Positions 1 to 9,985 of a stretch of DNA of 49,382 nt are shown in pieces. The notes under the pieces were generated by a model. The model worked only from the letters and a program-made list of their open reading frames with translations. It was not told the origin of the DNA and searched no databases. The DNA lies in assembly GCA_021204335.1 (NCBI GenBank), contig JAJPZM010000324.1, positions 1 to 49,382 of the forward strand, written 5' to 3'. Both the position numbers and the translations under genes were made by a program. Each line of letters begins with the position of its first letter. Position 1 is the first letter of the stretch. Source of the stretch: Parabacteroides sp. Lineage in GTDB: Bacteria; Bacteroidota; Bacteroidia; Bacteroidales; Tannerellaceae.

Positions 1-86
1 GTATTATACTTATTAAACTTTAAACCGGATGCAAAGATAAGCATTTCCGCCGTAATATTATTTGCCTTTAAAGTATTACTTTTGCG

Positions 87-791
87 GTGAATATGGAAAA
101 GAAGATACACGTCAACGATCTGGGAACCATTATCCTTCGTACAATCCCGCGAGCAACCCGTTTTACGCTGAAAATATCAAAGGGAACGATCACCGCCACC
201 ATGCCGGTTGGGGGTGACGAGGGGCGCACGCTGGCGTTTATCGAAGAAAACCGGGAGAAACTTCTCGCTGCATTGGAGAAGCATCCGGCACGTCCGTTGC
301 TCGACGAATCAACAGTCTTGCAAGCAACAACTTTCCGGTTGGAGATATTCCGCACAGACCGCGATAATTACTATATGACCCTGAAAGACGGCTTGCTCCG
401 CATTGCCTGCCCTTCCGATACGCGCTTCGAGTCGGAGAAGGTACAGCAGATATTGAAAGAGTTGCTGGAGAAAGCCCTGCGCCACGAGGCCAAACGCCTG
501 TTGCCCGACCGGTTGATGGCATTGGCTGCCCGCCACCGTTTCACCTGCACCGGCGTACGCATCATGAACAGCAAGACAAGGTGGGGCAGTTGCAGTTCGC
601 GCAAGAGTATCAATCTCTCCCTGTCCCTGATGCTCCTCCCCTGGCACCTGGTCGATTACGTCCTGCTCCACGAGCTTTGCCATACCATCGAGATGAACCA
701 CAGCGACCGCTTCTGGGCCTTGCTGAACAGCCTGACGGATAACAAGGCGCTCGCCTTACGGAAGGAGCTGAAAAGCTATCGTATGTTCTAA
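87..791 (+). CDS. YgjP/DUF45-like M48-type metal-dependent hydrolase
   Basis: 234 aa ORF with WGSCSSRKSINLSLSLMLLPWHLVDYVLLHELCHTIEMNHSDRFW, i.e. the HExxH-like zinc motif and WGSC signature of YgjP family proteins. GTG start at 87 or ATG at 93. Confidence 0.85.
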   Translation: MNMEKKIHVNDLGTIILRTIPRATRFTLKISKGTITATMPVGGDEGRTLAFIEENREKLLAALEKHPARPLLDESTVLQATTFRLEIFRTDRDNYYMTLKDGLLRIACPSDTRFESEKVQQILKELLEKALRHEAKRLLPDRLMALAARHRFTCTGVRIMNSKTRWGSCSSRKSINLSLSLMLLPWHLVDYVLLHELCHTIEMNHSDRFWALLNSLTDNKALALRKELKSYRMF

Positions 792-798
792 AAAGTAT

Positions 799-890
799 CA
801 TATATTATGATACGACTGTGTCACAATATATGATACTGCATTCTCATAATATATGGTACTACATTTTCATAATATATGAGAATATATTCT
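799..890. repeat. Four tandem imperfect 23-bp units with dyad cores
   Basis: 799 CATATATTATGATACGACTGTGT / 822 CACAATATATGATACTGCATTCT / 845 CATAATATATGGTACTACATTTT / 868 CATAATATATGAGAATATATTCT. The core of unit 1 (CATATATTATG) is the exact reverse complement of the cores of units 3 and 4 (CATAATATATG). Confidence 0.85.
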
Positions 891-930
891 CACCACATAG
901 GACTCTCCCTGTCCAAGTAAGGATGTTCTA

Positions 931-3900
931 TTATTGTGCCAGCGAGAAGCGGATAGCTACGCCATAATTTGAATTGGATGTCGGATAGGACGCACTCGAG
1001 ATCAGCGGTTCGTTGATTTGCAGATCATAGAAAGCGCGAAGCGTCAGAGCGCGGCTCAGACCGTAATCGGCAGAAAACTGTATCGTCTTGGCGATGTTTC
1101 CGCTGGTGGCCTGCGTAGTGACGTCTTCGATCTTACGGATCAACGATTGCATTCTATCATAGGAGAAGTCGAGGCGTACGGTCAGGTCATTGCTGAAATC
1201 GCGCGTCTTCTTCATCTTCAATATCTTGTTGAACTCGGCAAACTTATAGCCCAGACCCACTGTGAACTTGTTGGACAGCGCTTCCACGATCTGATAAGAA
1301 GAAATGTTCAGGTTTAGGTTGCGAGTGGTCGTATAGTCGGCACGTATCGTGACGTTGTTCAACATCGTCGCATCGACACCCAGCAGCGGGCTGAAGCTTT
1401 CAGTCAGGCTGACGGACGATATGGAATAAGGAGCCGAGGGAACTGCCTCGTCGGATGCACCCAGCGTGAATCCCAGGTTATCGCCCAGGCCGGCATCTAC
1501 CCAGCTCGACTGCCCGAGGTAGGAACCTATATTATAGGTACAACGATACTGGTGGCTGAGCATGACAGATTTGAAATACTTCTTAACCGTCGGGACGCGG
1601 ATCAGGCCGTCGAACGTAACACGCCAGTTAGGCAGCATGCTGCGGATGGCGGGGAACGGCGACAACGAGATGCTGTTGGCATCTTTGCCGGTATATGCCG
1701 CCAAGAATGCAGGTATCAGCACTTCGGCGGAGTTCATGTTGACGGATCCTTCCTTATAAGGCTGACCACCCAACCCGGTTTGACCCAGGAAGCCGCCGGT
1801 CGGATAAGTAGTCCCGGCATAACGGCTTTCCAGCCGGTTGGCAATGATCTCGCGGTTCTGCACAAACTTCTCGAATGTTTTCGATGCGTAGCCATTATCC
1901 GCATTGCCGGCTCCTTTGAAGAAGCTGCCCAGGGCAATGGTGGTCATGGTGAAGTTACCGCCTGTCAGCTCCGGCATACCGGAATACATGTATTGTATAT
2001 CGGTGCTGCGGGTATCTACGCGGCTGGCGTTGAGGTCGACCTTCAGACCGGTTATCGGTTCCAGGTTCGCCTGGATATTCAGGTTCTTGGCACTGCTCAT
2101 CACAGCGGGGTTCACGTTGTTGGTGTTCTTCACCAGCCAATCGCGCTCGTCGGCATCTTCAATAAAGCGCCGGTTGACGGCACCGAAAGCAAACCCGAGT
2201 CCCGGAGTAAGTCCGAACGGAGAGCGTTGCTGTCCGAATATATCGCCGATCATCGGACGGAAGCCGGGCACCATCATACCATCGGTCGTTGCATACTGGA
2301 TATTAACACGACGGATCATCATCAGGAAGCGGGCAGCGTGTTCGGCCGATTTATACAGGAAATCTTCCGTAGCTTTCGGACCCGGCTTGATCGTCAGTTT
2401 CAGATGCGCGGTATCTTTGTTCAGGATCATTACCTGAGCGTAGTTGATCGGCTTGTATTTGATCGCATACACTTTGCCGTCGGTACCACGCGCAGTGATG
2501 CGCACCTTCTTGGTGAACATGCCATGTTGCACGACTGTTCCGCTATCCAGGTTCAACTGAATATCTTTTTCGAGTTTGATCTCTTTCTTTTCTTTTGTTT
2601 TGGCAGTTGCCCGGGTGGCGGAGAACTTCTGGTTCACTTTCTTCAGATACTTGTTCTTGTTGTAGAAAGAAAGCAGGTTCAGACTGCTTTGCCAATCGAT
2701 CTGGCGCTGGTTCTTGATAGTGTTACCGATTTCCGTTTCGGTGGTGGCACCACGGTCCCAGTTATACTGCGCATTGTAAGTAACCGAACTATTCACCCAA
2801 TCCAGGACAGGGATAAACTGGAGCGGCAGGTTCCAGGTGACGTTGAACGTCTGGTCGTACTTCAACGGTGTACCGAGGTCGGCAATACTTTGTTTAACCG
2901 AGTCTTTCCATATCTGGTACTGGTCGGGAGCCAGCTCTTTGTTGACCTGCACGTAGGGTTCTTCGATACGGGCATTCGTACCGGAAGTAAACGTCATATT
3001 CAGGTTGTTCGTGAAGTCCCAACGCAGGCTGAAAGCACGATCCCAATAGAAGTTGGAACTGAAGATGACGCTGGGCTTGTCGCCGGTGTTCTCCAGGTCG
3101 CGCAGCTGCAATTCGTAGTAGTTACGCATCATAGCCGTCTGGAAACTAATGTTGGAAGGAACATAGTTCAGCGAGAATTGCTTGATATAGCGGGTATATC
3201 CGTTGTTCTTCTTCACTTTCTGGAACGGGCGGAAAGGCTTCACATACGGCGTGTAGTTGTAGGCGAAGTTACCGCGGTAGTCCTTCGTCGTTTCGTATTC
3301 CGTTTCCGGGTTCTGCGTTTTCGACTGGCTGTAGGAATAACCGATCGAGAAGTTCGCCGGGTCGTAAGGCATCGGCGTCTTACTGCGGATATCAGCCTTC
3401 ACATTCGTGAACGAGATGCTTTTGATAACCGTCTTATCTACCGAGAAGCTCTTGATCGAATCCTTTTCCGCTTTCGTCTCCACAGCATCCAGCGCGTCGC
3501 TCAGCTTGATGTCCTGGTCCAGCGGATTATATTTCGGCTTAGTCATTTCCTTGGAATAAGCGTAGTACATCGGTATGCTCACTTTCGCCTTTTCGGGGAA
3601 GAATTTACCCCACTCGATATTGGTCGCTATGTTATATTGCAAGAAGTCGTCGATACGGCGTTCGGATAACGACTGGTCGAGCGCACCGAAACCGGCAGTC
3701 TCGATACGTCCGCCCACATTTACCGTACCCAGGTCGGAGACGGCCACATTCAGGTTGGCGTTGGCTGCCCATCCGCCTTCTTCATTGAAGTCGCTCAGGC
3801 GCAATTCGTTCACCCAGACTTCCGCACTCTTAACGGTATTCTGATTATTGCGCACACCGATCATGATCACTTTCACATCCGACAGGCTGGGGTTACCTAC

Positions 3901-6900
3901 GATACTGATCAGATGTCTCGCATTGTCGGGGTTAGGTATCGAATAAGCGGTTTGGAAGTTGACGCCGCTCACGCCTTCCCGTTTCTTCTTGTTACGTTCC
4001 AGCTTCAGGTTGGTCAAGACTTCAAAACGGAAATCCATCGTATTTACATCCGGGACCCACACCTTCTCTGCCGTAGTCGATTCGCCCCCTTCTCCGGTAT
4101 AATCGGTCAGGGTTAACGGCACTTCGTATTCGTAGTAGTTATTCTTATAATCGGAACCCAGGCGGATAAATACAGACATATCCCCATCGCGAGGCGTATT
4201 CGGATCGCCGTCGAAAAGTTTCTCGGCATGGGCAAACATCTGCAAGCGTTTGTACTGGCGCAGGTCGTAAGAAGTGTTCTTGTAAACGGCACGTGCATCA
4301 TGTGGCGAAAGATTGGTTACTTTCAGCGACAATGCCTGTTCGTTCTGGCGTGTCAACTGCGGCTGCCCGATCACGTTCGCACGGCTGACACCCGGGGGAG
4401 TCATGTATCTGACTGGCTTACGCGTACTGTTCTCTTCTATATTGACAGAAGAAACTTCCAGGGTTCCGTTTGACTGTACCGGCACATTGGGGTTGGACAG
4501 GTCTTGTTCATACGAACGCCAGTCGCCGCGTACCAACTCGAAGGTACCGAAACGCAAAACTGTCGGTTTGTTGAAATCGGTCAGGTACATACGCATGAAA
4601 CGCACACTCTTGAAGTCGCTGATAACACCGATACGACGGTTGTATTTCTTTACAGGTATCTTAAACAGGTACCAGGTAACCTGATCCTCTTTATCGTTGG
4701 CCAGGCGGGGTTTTACCGTTTTCGAATCGACGATATAGTTCTCTCCCACTTTCAGCTCATCCGGGCGGAGCGATACTTTATATTCAAAGTACTTCTCGTT
4801 CCTGTTCATGGTGTTATCCTGGTTCAGGTCTTCCACATCCGGATTCTTAGAGGCGGAAGTATCGTATCTTTCACCGGTTTTGCCGGATTCGGGAGAGTTT
4901 CCTTCGGTACCGTTATAACGTTTGTAACGGGTAAGGATGCCTGCCTGCTCGTCGTCGTAGGCCGTACCGCGGAAGTAACGGAATTTATCTGTTGCCGGGT
5001 TTCTCAAGGGAGAGAATTCGTCACCTACCATTAAAGCCTGAACTTCCGGAGACAGTTTAGTCTTCAACTTCTCTATAAATTCCATATAAGTCGGATATTC
5101 GCATTCCTGCTCGGCAGACAAGCCGTTTAATCCGACATCCTGTCTATCACGTGCTCCGGCAGCATTGTCGAAAGCATATACCGTACTTTGTTGTTTCGGG
5201 ACAAGTCCCCAAACGGTAGAGTCTACTTTACTCATATCGCCATCGATCGGCAGACCGTTCTCATAGAACTTCCTTTCGTCTTTCAGGACATCTTCGGATA
5301 TTTCACCGAGGTTGAAGTAGAGGTCGCCCCCTTTGTTAGAGCCGTCTTCGTTCTTCAGGAACGGATCGAGCATCCAGAATTCGATATATTCGATATTGGC
5401 CGTCTCGAAGTCGCTCTGGTCGATCTTACGCATGACTCCACCCCAGCGCTGTTCCGGGTTCTGGAGTGTACCGTCCGGGTTCACCAGGTCGGCATCCAGG
5501 TTATACGGTCCGCGTTCGTTCGGGTAGTAAGCCAGGTTGAGTACGTTGATTGTACTTGTTTCGTTGTATCCCTGATCCTTATCCGGGAATAACTCGTCGA
5601 CCGGAATTTCGCGCACATAGTGGTCAGAGATAGAGTCTTTATTCAGATACGATGGGCGCTGGCTCGAGTTCTTACGGGTAAACAATCCGTCAATATAGTA
5701 CCATGCCAGCAAAGCGCGGTTCTTACCGTATTCGATATCGTTCACTTTGGATGCTTCCGGGAACCGGGGTCTGACATCATCATCAAACGGAGTACTTGCC
5801 AGCTTCCATGAATAAGGGTTCAGTAAATCGAAGCCGCTCTGGGTCGATTCGAAGTCGTCCAGATAAGAATATCCGCCGGTTTCCTTGTTTTCGTAATGGC
5901 CGGCAATAAGGTTTGCAAACTCGACATTGAATGAAATCTGGCTCGGTCTGGACAGGTTAAGAAGCGGCAACTTGTCGAACATATTGGTAAGCCATTGGCT
6001 CTCTCCTTTATAAGAGGTGTTCAACCCCCATAAGGTATTGTTAATGGATTCATCGCCAATCGTAGTCTTTGTGGTCAGCGGCATTTCCGACATATGCATA
6101 ATGGTGGCACCCAGCATAAAGTCAGGAGTAAACTGATAGTTCAGGTCCAACCCCAACATCGTTTTGCGCTGCATGCTGTAAGCGGTCTGGTTTTCGAGGG
6201 AAACACTGACAGGCGTACCGGCTGCAATGATACTTTCATTCAGAATCGTAACCCGGCCTGAAGTATAATCCACCGTATAATCCACATTCTCGGTCAGCGT
6301 AGCTCCGGCAGCGGTGACACGCACCGAGCCTCGTGCAACGTTTGTAGCTCCCAGATCGATTTCTGCAGCAGAAGAAGCCTTATACTCTCCACGCAGGATA
6401 AACTTGTTTTTCTCGGCAATCTGCCGGGCAACAGTCTGGGTCGAGTCGTACAATTCCTGGAATACATATTTATCGGCAATGGTTGAATTATGGGTAATAG
6501 CCGTTATCTTCTTTTTTAGGCTGGAACCGAATGGCTCGACAGACGGGAAGATTACTTTTCCGGTTGCCGGCTGTATGGTATATCCTTCTACAAAATCGAA
6601 GAATCCGTCGGCATGCTCATCGTTCTGCGAGTTCAGACGGTCGGCACCCATTACCCGGATCCAGATCTGTTTCTTTGCGTCTGATACGGTTTCCGGCAGA
6701 TAGTTGATATATGTACCGGTCGTATCGCTCTGGTAAAGAACATCCAGGCGGAACTTTTCCTTCTGAACGGAGTAGGCACCCAGCGAATAGATATTCTTCA
6801 TCATCAGGTCCCAGTACTTCATACCCGGCGACATGTTAACACCTTTCAACATCTTTACATACAGACAGGCACTGGGATTGCTCGGATTGCTGTCGGAAAA

Positions 6901-8364
6901 CTCACCTACCCGCTGAGTCTGCTGATTGCCGGCATTATCAGCATATTGATATTCGTAAGCTACTGCCAGCACTTCATCTGATTGCAGGTTCATATTCAAG
7001 GATATGTACCCCAGTTGCTTGTCGTATGTATATTCTGAGTTGGCATCCAGCAAACGGGCACTTTCCACTTTCTCATACTCGGAACCGGCAATAAATGCCG
7101 ATAATACCCGGCTGTCGAGATTGCGGGCTTCCGAATAAGTGGTGGTCATTTGGTTGTACAACGTGTTAGCATTGTTGGCAGGCAATGTATAACCGGTTGC
7201 CGGGAAACTGACCGGATTATAAATGTATTTATTGTCGTTCTCACCGATATCGGTAAAAGCAACAATATTACGCGCCTGGTCATAATTTCCTCTTTTATTA
7301 GTTACCCACACTTCCAGACGGGTGATAGATACAGGAGAGCTGATTACGGGTAGCTTGGCCATCGCTTCATCATATCTGTCACGAAAATAGTGTGCCAGGA
7401 AGAAGTGACGGTTCTCGTCGTACTGGTCGATTCGCATTTCGAACGACTTGGTCTGGACACCGCCTTTTGAACTGACCGTTTTCGATTCAGACTCCTGCTG
7501 GGCAAACAGCGTGTTAATCCTTAATTTACCAAATTGTAAGTCTACCTTCATACCGAACAGAGCAGCTCCACCGTTAATCAATGAGTTACTGGTAGTCATT
7601 GAGACATTACCGGCTTCCAGCGATTTGATGATTTCATCTTCTTCACCGGTATATGCTAACTTTAACTTTTTGGAGTCGAAGTCAAACGAAGTCTCCGTAT
7701 TGTAGTTCATATCGAAGTTTACCTTCGATCCGACAGAGGCCTGGACATTTAGCTGTACGCTCTCGTCGAAATTAAAGAAAGTACGGCTACGTGCACGTTC
7801 GGGAAGTGAAGGGTCTTTGGTACTGTTCGTCTTCAACCCTAAAGTAACCTCAGCCGATCCCTGTGTTCTTACACGAACGCCACCGGGACCGAATATCCTT
7901 TCGGCAGCACCAATACCGAACTGCATATCCGACAAATTGAACTGTCTATCAGCTTCTTTCTGGAATTCTTCTTCATTCTTCTGCCGATAGTAGGAACGGA
8001 GCGACTGCTGCATGCTGTAATCCTGATATTCTTCAGGGCTCAGGTTGATAGGTGTGATCAAATCTTTATCGCCTAACCGGGTACGGACAACGTAGCTTCC
8101 GGTCTTGATATCATATTCAACGACTGTCTTCACGTTTTCCGGATCGCGCAAGTCCATCGGCAACTTCTTGCCCAGGTCTTCATAATCTTCCGGTACGGTT
8201 TTGGATACCGGGTAGCGGGTAGCCGGGACAGTATCCTCCTCCACCAACTGAATATCCGGCAGCGTAGCCGTATAGGTCAGATAGTCGGCATTCAGCGAAA
8301 GCATACTGACCCCGAATAGTAGCATGGTTACCCAGATAAGATATTTAAGAATTCTTTTTTTCAT
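931..8364 (-). CDS. sprA: Cell-surface protein SprA (type IX secretion translocon / gliding motility family)
   Basis: 2477 aa ORF with N-terminal membrane/signal segment and very large beta-rich body; length and motifs (e.g. GERYDTSASKNPDVEDLNQDNTMNRNEKYFEYKVSL, SLNLLSFYNKNKYLKKVN) fit SprA family proteins. Confidence 0.9.
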   Translation of the reverse strand: MKKRILKYLIWVTMLLFGVSMLSLNADYLTYTATLPDIQLVEEDTVPATRYPVSKTVPEDYEDLGKKLPMDLRDPENVKTVVEYDIKTGSYVVRTRLGDKDLITPINLSPEEYQDYSMQQSLRSYYRQKNEEEFQKEADRQFNLSDMQFGIGAAERIFGPGGVRVRTQGSAEVTLGLKTNSTKDPSLPERARSRTFFNFDESVQLNVQASVGSKVNFDMNYNTETSFDFDSKKLKLAYTGEEDEIIKSLEAGNVSMTTSNSLINGGAALFGMKVDLQFGKLRINTLFAQQESESKTVSSKGGVQTKSFEMRIDQYDENRHFFLAHYFRDRYDEAMAKLPVISSPVSITRLEVWVTNKRGNYDQARNIVAFTDIGENDNKYIYNPVSFPATGYTLPANNANTLYNQMTTTYSEARNLDSRVLSAFIAGSEYEKVESARLLDANSEYTYDKQLGYISLNMNLQSDEVLAVAYEYQYADNAGNQQTQRVGEFSDSNPSNPSACLYVKMLKGVNMSPGMKYWDLMMKNIYSLGAYSVQKEKFRLDVLYQSDTTGTYINYLPETVSDAKKQIWIRVMGADRLNSQNDEHADGFFDFVEGYTIQPATGKVIFPSVEPFGSSLKKKITAITHNSTIADKYVFQELYDSTQTVARQIAEKNKFILRGEYKASSAAEIDLGATNVARGSVRVTAAGATLTENVDYTVDYTSGRVTILNESIIAAGTPVSVSLENQTAYSMQRKTMLGLDLNYQFTPDFMLGATIMHMSEMPLTTKTTIGDESINNTLWGLNTSYKGESQWLTNMFDKLPLLNLSRPSQISFNVEFANLIAGHYENKETGGYSYLDDFESTQSGFDLLNPYSWKLASTPFDDDVRPRFPEASKVNDIEYGKNRALLAWYYIDGLFTRKNSSQRPSYLNKDSISDHYVREIPVDELFPDKDQGYNETSTINVLNLAYYPNERGPYNLDADLVNPDGTLQNPEQRWGGVMRKIDQSDFETANIEYIEFWMLDPFLKNEDGSNKGGDLYFNLGEISEDVLKDERKFYENGLPIDGDMSKVDSTVWGLVPKQQSTVYAFDNAAGARDRQDVGLNGLSAEQECEYPTYMEFIEKLKTKLSPEVQALMVGDEFSPLRNPATDKFRYFRGTAYDDEQAGILTRYKRYNGTEGNSPESGKTGERYDTSASKNPDVEDLNQDNTMNRNEKYFEYKVSLRPDELKVGENYIVDSKTVKPRLANDKEDQVTWYLFKIPVKKYNRRIGVISDFKSVRFMRMYLTDFNKPTVLRFGTFELVRGDWRSYEQDLSNPNVPVQSNGTLEVSSVNIEENSTRKPVRYMTPPGVSRANVIGQPQLTRQNEQALSLKVTNLSPHDARAVYKNTSYDLRQYKRLQMFAHAEKLFDGDPNTPRDGDMSVFIRLGSDYKNNYYEYEVPLTLTDYTGEGGESTTAEKVWVPDVNTMDFRFEVLTNLKLERNKKKREGVSGVNFQTAYSIPNPDNARHLISIVGNPSLSDVKVIMIGVRNNQNTVKSAEVWVNELRLSDFNEEGGWAANANLNVAVSDLGTVNVGGRIETAGFGALDQSLSERRIDDFLQYNIATNIEWGKFFPEKAKVSIPMYYAYSKEMTKPKYNPLDQDIKLSDALDAVETKAEKDSIKSFSVDKTVIKSISFTNVKADIRSKTPMPYDPANFSIGYSYSQSKTQNPETEYETTKDYRGNFAYNYTPYVKPFRPFQKVKKNNGYTRYIKQFSLNYVPSNISFQTAMMRNYYELQLRDLENTGDKPSVIFSSNFYWDRAFSLRWDFTNNLNMTFTSGTNARIEEPYVQVNKELAPDQYQIWKDSVKQSIADLGTPLKYDQTFNVTWNLPLQFIPVLDWVNSSVTYNAQYNWDRGATTETEIGNTIKNQRQIDWQSSLNLLSFYNKNKYLKKVNQKFSATRATAKTKEKKEIKLEKDIQLNLDSGTVVQHGMFTKKVRITARGTDGKVYAIKYKPINYAQVMILNKDTAHLKLTIKPGPKATEDFLYKSAEHAARFLMMIRRVNIQYATTDGMMVPGFRPMIGDIFGQQRSPFGLTPGLGFAFGAVNRRFIEDADERDWLVKNTNNVNPAVMSSAKNLNIQANLEPITGLKVDLNASRVDTRSTDIQYMYSGMPELTGGNFTMTTIALGSFFKGAGNADNGYASKTFEKFVQNREIIANRLESRYAGTTYPTGGFLGQTGLGGQPYKEGSVNMNSAEVLIPAFLAAYTGKDANSISLSPFPAIRSMLPNWRVTFDGLIRVPTVKKYFKSVMLSHQYRCTYNIGSYLGQSSWVDAGLGDNLGFTLGASDEAVPSAPYSISSVSLTESFSPLLGVDATMLNNVTIRADYTTTRNLNLNISSYQIVEALSNKFTVGLGYKFAEFNKILKMKKTRDFSNDLTVRLDFSYDRMQSLIRKIEDVTTQATSGNIAKTIQFSADYGLSRALTLRAFYDLQINEPLISSASYPTSNSNYGVAIRFSLAQ

Positions 8365-8368
8365 TTTA

Positions 8369-8401
8369 AACTGTCAACTACCACTTATCAACTGTCAACT
8401 A
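8369..8401. repeat. Two direct copies of AACTGTCAACTA at 21-bp period between ruvA and sprA
   Basis: AACTGTCAACTA at 8369-8380 and 8390-8401. Confidence 0.7.
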
Positions 8402-8992
8402 TTAAAGCATTCTGAGTGCGCTTTTTATTACTTGTTCCACTGCCAGCGTCGGCGTACTTTTCAGTATGGAACTAACTGCTTTCTGCGAAGCCGACTTCTG
8501 GAATCCCAACATAACAAGGGCGGCAACCGCTTCTTCTGCAACCGCTGCGTTGCCAACTGAGGAACCGGGTGCGGCACTCACCATCGCTTCGCTTGTTTTC
8601 ACCTTATTTTTCAGGTCTACCAATATACGTTGTGCTGTTTTCAACCCGATTCCTTTTACCGAGGTAAGTGCCGCTTCATTCTTGGTAGCGATCACCTGTA
8701 TCAGTTCGGAAGGCGGAAGGGACGATAAGATCATACGTGCCGTATTGGGACCGACACCGGATACTGATGTCAGCAACAAAAACAACTCGCGCTCAGCTTT
8801 CTGGGCAAAACCGAATAACAGGTGAGCATCTTCACGTATCACCTCATATACGTAAATTTTCCCCGAAGGTTTCCCGCCGAATGCGCTGTATGTAGTCAGG
8901 GATATGTTGAGTTGGTAACCGATCCCGGCACACTCGATAATCATTTGTGTAGGAGTAAGCTCTACGATATCCCCTCTTATATATTCTATCAT
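8402..8992 (-). CDS. ruvA: Holliday junction branch migration protein RuvA
   Basis: 196 aa, [28 protein letters not shown]...[20 protein letters not shown]...[19 protein letters not shown] (OB fold plus HhH motifs). Confidence 0.95.
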   Translation of the reverse strand: MIEYIRGDIVELTPTQMIIECAGIGYQLNISLTTYSAFGGKPSGKIYVYEVIREDAHLLFGFAQKAERELFLLLTSVSGVGPNTARMILSSLPPSELIQVIATKNEAALTSVKGIGLKTAQRILVDLKNKVKTSEAMVSAAPGSSVGNAAVAEEAVAALVMLGFQKSASQKAVSSILKSTPTLAVEQVIKSALRML

Positions 8993-9040
8993 TCTGTGTT
9001 ATATCTTAGTAATTCGTACCTATTATAACGCAAAATTAAC

Positions 9041-9048
9041 CAAAAGTA
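9041..9048 (-). promoter_or_regulatory. Candidate Bacteroidetes -7 box (TAnnTTTG) upstream of ruvA
   Basis: Minus-strand TACTTTTG about 50 nt upstream of the ruvA start; no clear -33 TTTG. Confidence 0.35.
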
Positions 9049-9086
9049 TATATCAGACCTAAAGAAATCTTCAATTACGTAAATAA

Positions 9087-9974
9087 TTACTCCCTTCCGG
9101 GGTATTCGGCGGTAAAGGTTTCAAAGCAGCCGCGGTCTTGCAGCGTCACATAGCAACGCCGGTTATCGGCTCCTCCGAAAGTTATGTTCGAAGGCTTTTT
9201 CTCTTTCAGTTGTATTTCGCGAATCAGTTTCCCTTGCGGATTGATAAGGGCTACAGTCCCTTTCTCGTAACGGCATAAATAGAGGTTGCCTTTTATGTCG
9301 CAACGGATACCGTCCATGCCGTAGCCTTCGAATGTGTGGAACAGCTTCTTGTTTGCAACCGTCCCGTCGGATTTGATATCGTACACCCAGACTTTTAACT
9401 GGGCAGACTCGTTTACGTACAACTTCTTTCCGTCGGGACTTACATCGATACCGTTTGTCGTTCCCATATTCCCTTCCAGAAGGGTAACATTCCCATCGGG
9501 AGTGATCAGCCAGAGTTGTCCTTTCTTGTTGGGCCAGTCGGGATCGCTGGCATACAGGTTCCCGTTGGGAGTCAGTGCGATATCGTTCGGCTGGTTCATG
9601 TTGGATTCGTGGGCGTATGTCGTGACCTGCCGGGTTTTCATATCTACCTTCAGGATATTGTGTCCGGTATAATCGGCAACCAGCATATCGCCGGCCTTGT
9701 TGAACCGGATACCGTTACCCGTAGAACCTTCCGGCAGCGTAACAAAACATTCGTGAGAACCATCCGGACGCACAATGCCGATAGTGCCCTCTTTCCCATA
9801 ATTCACGGCATACAGGTTTCCCTCCTTATCGGTGGCAGGTCCTTCTATCCCGTTGGTGAAAGTGCCTTCCGGCAGTAAATCGGTTGTTTCCTGCTGTACA
9901 GGAGATTGCGCACCGGCAGCCAGCCCGAAAGAAAGGCTGCACATAATCGAAAGAAGCATTGTACGTGCTTTCAT
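9087..9974 (-). CDS. Secreted SMP-30/gluconolactonase/LRE-like beta-propeller protein
   Basis: 295 aa with signal peptide and NGIEGPATDKEGNLYAVNYG, NQPNDIALTPNGNLYASDP, GMDGIRCDIKGNLYLCRY repeats typical of SMP-30. Confidence 0.85.
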   Translation of the reverse strand: MKARTMLLSIMCSLSFGLAAGAQSPVQQETTDLLPEGTFTNGIEGPATDKEGNLYAVNYGKEGTIGIVRPDGSHECFVTLPEGSTGNGIRFNKAGDMLVADYTGHNILKVDMKTRQVTTYAHESNMNQPNDIALTPNGNLYASDPDWPNKKGQLWLITPDGNVTLLEGNMGTTNGIDVSPDGKKLYVNESAQLKVWVYDIKSDGTVANKKLFHTFEGYGMDGIRCDIKGNLYLCRYEKGTVALINPQGKLIREIQLKEKKPSNITFGGADNRRCYVTLQDRGCFETFTAEYPGRE

Positions 9975-9985
9975 AAGCGTTTATT

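Noticed and set aside
799-890. Possible CRISPR array
   Set aside because: Units are contiguous with a 23-bp period and no unique spacers, and no cas genes are in the window.
1552-3669. 705-aa plus-strand ORF antisense to sprA
   Set aside because: Lies fully within sprA on the opposite strand; composition is His/Arg/Val-rich with no recognisable domain. Best explained as a shadow ORF of sprA codon usage.
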